DNA from: Polytrichum commune
Taxonomy: Eukaryota > Streptophyta > Polytrichopsida > Polytrichales > Polytrichaceae
Assembly: GCA_950295325.1 (NCBI GenBank)
Contig: OX485803.1
Coordinates: forward strand, 64,931,554-64,995,553
Reading direction: 5' to 3'
Length of the DNA stretch: 64,000 nucleotides
Under the pieces are notes generated by a model that did no database searches, was not told where the DNA came from, and saw only the letters and a program-made list of their open reading frames with translations. Below are positions 58,611-64,000 of the stretch, one piece after another (within the stretch, counting starts at the first letter, position 1; the number at the start of each line of letters is the position of its first letter). Made by a program: the position numbers and the translations under genes.

Positions 58611-61600
58611 ATGGCTACAGTGGACAACCCTCTCAACACCAGTGAGCGACAGCAGGCATCTAACGTGGTATGTTCTTTGTGGATTTACTTAGTTTAGTTC
58701 GATTTATGTACTGTGCGTTGAATGTTGTATGTCCTTGGGGAAAAATGTCAATGTTAGCTGTTGTTTGTTTTCTGGTTTCTGAACGTCTTAGTGTCTACTG
58801 GTCTAGATCAGTGTGGGTCTGTCCTAGCCAGTGGGTCACTCCAGTTCTTAGCACTGGATTTCGGGGCTACCTTTGTGTGTTTAGTGTGTTAGTGTTCACG
58901 ATTTCGTTCTCGCAGTGCACCTTGAGTTGACTGAGATTCGTAGTGGAGGCTGGTTTGCGAGAGTTTTGTTGCTCGAACCGCTACTTAGAGGACTTGTGTG
59001 CTCACAGGATTGAGAATCTCAGGATGACCATTTAGCTTCGCGTGGTGGGAGCTCTGAGGAAAAGAGGAGCTGCTTAAGGCATTTGCGAGAGTTTAGTGAT
59101 TCTCCAGGTCGAGTGTCTGCCGTAATGTCGGGCACACCTCCTAGCAGGAAGGACAGGGAGAGGAGGCGCGTGACTTTGGAAGAGCCTACAAGGAAACAGC
59201 TTATGAAGAATTCGCAATGTGAGGTTGAGGAGGATTCGATAACTGTTGTGGATCTGGATCAGATGGAAGATTCAAAGCCAGGTTTGAAGAAGCTGCAGCA
59301 GCAGCAGCAGCAGCAGCAGCGGACCCCAGGGCAGCGGAGTTCTAGTCGTATTGCCTCTCTTAATTCGCGTAAGACAGAAGTTATAGAGGTACCTAGCAGC
59401 CCCCTTGCTGTTAGGAAAACGGTTAAGACTTCCAGGAAGGTCACAGTGAAGGAGAAGAAAGTAGTGAAAGTGGAAATAGAGAAGAAAGAAGAAGACGTCA
59501 AGCAAGAGGTTGAGAAAGTAGTAGAAGATGGGAAGGTGAAGAAAGAAGTGAAAGGAGAAGCAGCTGTGGAGAAAGAAGAAATTAAGGACAAGAGGAAGCG
59601 AGCTAAGAAGGAAGTAAAGAATGAAGCGAAGAAACGAGTGGTGAAACAGGTGAAGGCAGAAGATGAAGCCGATGGCGGAGAAGTTTTGGATTCCAAGAGC
59701 GACGATGACCTGGAAGCCGTGGTAACCAGCGGGGCTGACCTTGCGCTGATGGCCAATCAGCTAGCGGAGAGGCAGAAATTGTCCGACGCTTTGCAAGTGA
59801 AGGCAACGATTCGAATATTCAACTCGATGTATCTTTCAGCCATTCAGGTATGGAATATAAAAAGAGGTAGAGAGGAGAAAAAAGAGTGTAGATGGTCTAC
59901 AAGTAGATGTGCGCCACCGAACAGGCTGTGTCTTCTATAACTCCGTTTGATTTTTATAGTTGAAGCTATCTGCCTCTTTCTCACATCGTTAAAATTGACC
60001 TCAGCATTTTTCAAACTATAGATTATGTGGCCACTGGCTTGATAAGAATTAATTGTGTCCGAGATGTATGCCATCGAAAAGACTCTGTTTTCTATAGCTC
60101 TGTTTTTTTTTAAAAATTTCTTTAATTGAAGCTATGTACCACTTTCTTACACCGTTAAAATTGACTCCAGCATTTTTTAAATACACTTGTGGACACTCGC
60201 ATTGATCAGAATGAATGCTTTCGTTTCTTACATTTTTGATGATTTCATGCAAACAATCAACATATTCTCTGGTTCCGCAAGCATGGTTTAGGGCAGTCCA
60301 TATTTTATTTAATCAATAATTTGAATAACTGGGATAAGTCGCGTGGAAATTGCAGGAGGAGGATAAGAGGGCTTTGGAACAAGCAAAAAAGAAGGACGAA
60401 CCTGGCAAGAGGCCCTCCAAGCGACCTGACTTGAAAGCCATATCCAAGGTACTGCAGTGAGGTTTTCAAGTGGGAAAGGAGATGGGACTTCGGTATTAGT
60501 CAAAGATAGGATGAAGGCTTTGAATGTGATTTGGCATGCTGTTCTTTGGAAAGACTGGCAGGTTGTTCACTACAATTGACAGTAGAGCCTACTTTGTCAG
60601 GAGACAAAGGATTTTTTGTCATTTCAATAGAGGCTACATAGTCTTCTCGAAGTGAGGTGACATTTATGAAGAACCTATAGGTATTCATGTGAAAGTCATG
60701 TAGAGACTGTAAGAAATATCAGTGGAAAGGAACTGTGGTGTTTAGCATTGTCTTGTTTAATCAAGGAATTATGAAAGACCTAAGTTGAATGTAGTTGTTG
60801 ATTCCATCCTGTTGGCAATGCGCAGATGATGAAGCTGAAAGCAACTCTCAATCCTGTGAAGCAGATTGGTGGAATTGCAGGTGACATTGTTCTCCTACCA
60901 TTATCTGTGTGCATTACCGGGCATCTCTTTTTTTACAGCGATTGCAGACCATGCTTAAATATCTCTCTGGAGCTGGCCAAGATTTGCAAGGTTTGAACTG
61001 ACTAGGTTGTTGTGGTTTCCCCATTCTATATGTACAGGTGTTAGTGTTGGCCAACAGTTTCTTTCAAGAGCAGAAATGGTCGTTATAGGGCTACACAATC
61101 ACTGGCTCAATGGCATTGATTATATTGGGACAGGAAGAGGCAAAGTAAGTTTCTCAATGTGCATAGTTCTGCACTTCTGCTCAAGTTTTTGATCATGGGG
61201 TGGTTAAGATACAAATACTTGACTGCTGTTTGTAATCTACATGGGGAGAACAGCATTTCTGACTATCTGGGCATTGTGAGCATTCACATTATATAAAGCT
61301 TTCTAATATGTCTTTTGTTTTGGTATGCAACCAGATGCAGGATTGGCCAGATGTGGTTTTGCCCATAACTGTGTCAATTGTCATGTCGGGAGGCTACGAA
61401 GATGATGTAGATAATTCAGAGGATGTGATTTACACTGGGCAAGGAGGAAACAATTTGACTGGTGACCGTCGCCAAATCAAAGACCAAAAAATGACAAAGG
61501 GCAACTTGGCACTCAAAGTATGCAAATTGATTTGTGGATTATTTTCTTTTTTCAACCCATATTATCGGTCAAAACCTTTTCTTTTTGATCATAGTATTAT

Positions 61601-64000
61601 TGCTCTTGATTTTTTTAGTTGAGTGCATTTTAGCATGGTCATGCCTTGTTTGTGTTCCCTTCTAAAGTTTTTGCCCCATCTTTTTCATCTCTTCCTCTAT
61701 AAAGGATTCTCATATTAATCTTCAGATGATGTTATTGCTTTCTGTGACTGTACTCCATTCCAAAAGTTACTTCATGATAGTTTCCATACAAAAGGTAATG
61801 ACATTTGAGTTTTTGCTCTTACAGAATAGCATGAATCATAAAACACCTGTGCGTGTTATTCGTGGCCATGCTGACAAGCTCAGCTACACTGGCAAGGTCT
61901 ACACATTCGATGGTTTATACGAGGTTTGTCTCATAGTTGCAACCTCAAGATTGGTCAGACAGCCCTTCAGTGATGCTAGCATGTGCTGCTTCTCTTTCCA
62001 TACTTTCTGTTCTAGGACATGAAGCAATCAGTTGCAAAGATGAGGAGAGCTGTCCTTCAATATTCTAGATCTATTTGAACTGTGAAGTGTGAGCCTTGTG
62101 GTGGGTACAGATTCCATGTGGTTAGATAACGTTGGTGAATGTTTTACGTTTCACTTTTGTGTTTCCTGTACATCAATGCAGTTCATGCCTGTGTGTGCAC
62201 AACTTTCTACTCTGCAGTTCATTCCTAGTTTGTCCAAGTACAGATCCATCAGATTCCAAGTCACTTCAATGGAAGCACTTTCTCTTCAGCTACAGTCATC
62301 ACACAGTTACTGCAAGTATTCCAAACCAAGCGACATAGTCATGGGCTATGCACTTTTTTCAATCATCAATCAGTCTTTGATTGGAAGTTAGTTGCTTTCT
62401 AACTACTAGAACTAGTAAGAAGAACTGGGATGTCGTCGTATAGTTTTCGTGATTGTAATGATCTACTTCATGTTGACTGGTCCTTGATTAACCAGTGTAG
62501 CTTATAGGTGCGGGTTCTCTGATTCCGTACCTGCAGAAAAGGTATCATCATTCTGCGAGGGCGGTCACCATCTGTATCATGATTTTTTTTTTGGAAAATC
62601 AGCTATGAAGGCGGTCAAATCAAAATTACCAAAATTACTATCTCTTACCAATGTGTATAGAATTCCATACATTTAATTGGTTAAACATGGTTTTATTTGA
62701 TTTAAAAAATGAAGCTGAAATATCTTACCTGTGTTTTAGTTGACCCTTCAGTTGACCCGCCAGATTGGATCGAATTTCTCACTATGAAGATTGATTATCT
62801 GTTGACGAAGTGGTCGTTTCTAAACACGTGGATTAATTTTTCAAGTTGTATGTGCATGACGTCCAGGTCTATGATCATTGGGCGGAGAAAGGTATTTCTG
62901 GGTTCACAGTGTTTAAATACAAACTGCGGCGGTTGCCAGGGCAGCCCATTCTCACAAGCAAACAAGTGAGTTATTTGTTATGTATGGGAATCATACATGG
63001 GGAAATGTTGCATCAAGGAACAAATGCTTTATCCTTGATTTATTCCTGTGCTTGACATGGTATTAATGGTTACAAATCTTGCAGGTTGAATTCTCGAGGG
63101 GAAAAGTTCCGAACAGTGTGTCAGACTTGCGGGGGTACGTACTTCTTTGTGATCCCAGGCATATTAATATCTGTCAGCTGTTCCTTCTCTCGTCTTAGTT
63201 CCTAATCAAGCCATATGATTTACACCCTCTGCAGGCTTGTGTGCAAAGATATTTCAAATGGTCTTGAGCGTATTCCTGTACCTGCTTCAAATACTGTCGA
63301 CGATCCTCCACTACCCCCAGTCGGTAAGTGCATCTGCAATCCCTTTCGCAAGTTTTCATGCACGAGCAGTAGTTCATATCACATTGCAATCCTGCCATGA
63401 GATTGGTGGAGCACTTTGTATGCAATTCTCACATTCTAGCAGGATTCCTAAATCCAGTGGGAGTCCCTTAAAATCATGCCTCTTCACAGTCTTTATTTGA
63501 TACCGAGGTGCTAGCTTGTCCACGATATTTGATGTGGTCGATAAGAAATTTTCTGCTTGCTTGCTCTAATATGCAATTTTATTTGGGAAACTTGTGTTGT
63601 TGCAACAGATTACACTTACTTGGTAGAAACAATCGTACCAAAAGATATCAGCAAACCTGTACCCGCAAAAGGATGCAGTTGTAAGGGGTCCTGTACAGAT
63701 GATCAGAAGTGTGCCTGTGCTCGCAAAAATGGATCGTCCATCCCCTATGTATTTAATCATGGAGGAAGGTGAGAGTTCTGTCTTGTCGGTTGAAGAGAAG
63801 GTGTTTTAAAGTTCTTAAAGTTGGTGGGAGTGGCCCGGATTTGTCGTTTGTATAGTTCACATATCAATTCTCTATCGAGCATTGTTGACTGTGAATGCCT
63901 TGATAAGATTTTCCTTGCTGTTCTAGGTGTCGTTGTTTCACCTCGGTAAAGTGTTTTCTCGTTGCTCTTATTTGAAAGCCGACTCAGTACGCCTATTCAC
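58611..64000 (+). CDS. SUVH: SUVH-type histone H3K9 methyltransferase, 5' part (SET domain beyond window)
   Basis: SUVH proteins bind methylated DNA through an SRA domain and methylate H3K9 in the nucleus. Eleven GT-AG exons join in frame: 58611-58667, 59023-59847, 60356-60448, 60826-60880, 61038-61144, 61335-61517, 61825-61923, 62867-62965, 63085-63134, 63235-63323, 63609-63768 (605 codons plus 2 nt). Residues 111-118 are eight Gln; about 159-242 are Lys/Glu-rich with basic NLS-like stretches. The SRA spans about 343-500, with GVSVGQQFLSRAEMVVIGLH, SGGYEDD, YTGQGG, VRVIRG and FDGLYE. Pre-SET begins with C575, C577, C581, C587 and C589 (C-x-C-x3-C-x5-C-x-C). The start at 58611 has good context (GCGACGCATGG) and exon 1 splices in phase. 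Translation could instead start at 59125. The exon 6 acceptor could be 6 nt later. No exon after 63768 was recognised. The N-terminus is long compared with typical SUVH proteins. Confidence 0.93.

Noticed and set aside
59259-59756. 165-codon frame on the minus strand across SUVH exon 2
   Set aside because: Low-complexity Ser/Thr/Phe mirror of the Lys/Glu-rich SUVH exon; no independent coding evidence.
63927-63950. Possible SUVH exon after the acceptor at about 63926
   Set aside because: The phase fits but the residues do not resemble the pre-SET continuation expected after HGGR; the true exon is probably beyond the window.
1-64000. CRISPR arrays, bacterial operons, organelle DNA
   Set aside because: No regularly spaced short repeats; spliced nuclear gene and eukaryotic transposons throughout.

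Overview
This window reads as nuclear DNA of a land plant or close streptophyte relative with a large, repeat-packed genome. The reasons are one GT-AG-spliced plant-type SUVH histone methyltransferase gene at the right edge, and about 58 kb of AT-rich DNA to its left with no intact gene. That left part is built from decayed transposons, SINEs, MITEs, short dispersed repeats and microsatellites. The species cannot be named from sequence alone. A bryophyte, lycophyte, fern or charophyte fits better than a compact angiosperm genome.

Layout: 0.9-1.4 kb is a short inverted-repeat element. 4.5-7.7 kb is a cluster of three or four dispersed repeat families. 9.4-9.65 kb is a tRNA-derived SINE. 10.7-11.3 kb is a LINE relic. 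11.85-14.2 kb is a broken Tigger/pogo transposase, itself split by an 847-bp insertion with a 9-bp target duplication. 15.88-17.48 kb is a 5'-truncated non-LTR retrotransposon with a 14-bp target duplication; it encodes the back half of RNase H, a CCHC knuckle and an R2-type restriction-like endonuclease domain. Older pieces of the same family lie at 20.5-21.7 kb (+) and 25.3-26.5 kb (-). Between them, 23.9-25.07 kb is a Tc1-like DD34E transposase pseudogene.

From 27.5 to 58 kb there are six copies of one PIF/Harbinger (Tourist-type) MITE family in the window as a whole (five of them in this part), four copies of a fold-back element, a hAT-like element, several tRNA-derived SINEs, a decayed SWIM zinc-finger segment (47.6-47.9 kb) and a roughly 150-bp tandem array (46.7-47.3 kb). 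58.6-64 kb is the SUVH gene. Eleven exons can be joined in frame; they carry a Lys/Glu-rich N-terminus, the SRA (YDG) domain and the start of pre-SET. The SET domain lies beyond the right edge.

The most interesting system is a LINE/SINE pair. The LINE at 15.88-17.48 kb, an 85-bp LINE 3' stub at 33.88 kb (13-bp target duplication) and a full tRNA-headed SINE at 44.49 kb (13-bp target duplication) share the same 3' module, a CCGG-rich hairpin preceded by a conserved box. This looks like a SINE mobilised by an RNase H plus restriction-like-endonuclease LINE, closest in domain content to the Dualen/RandI clade described from green algae. Only sequence reading was possible here; no search or folding program was run.
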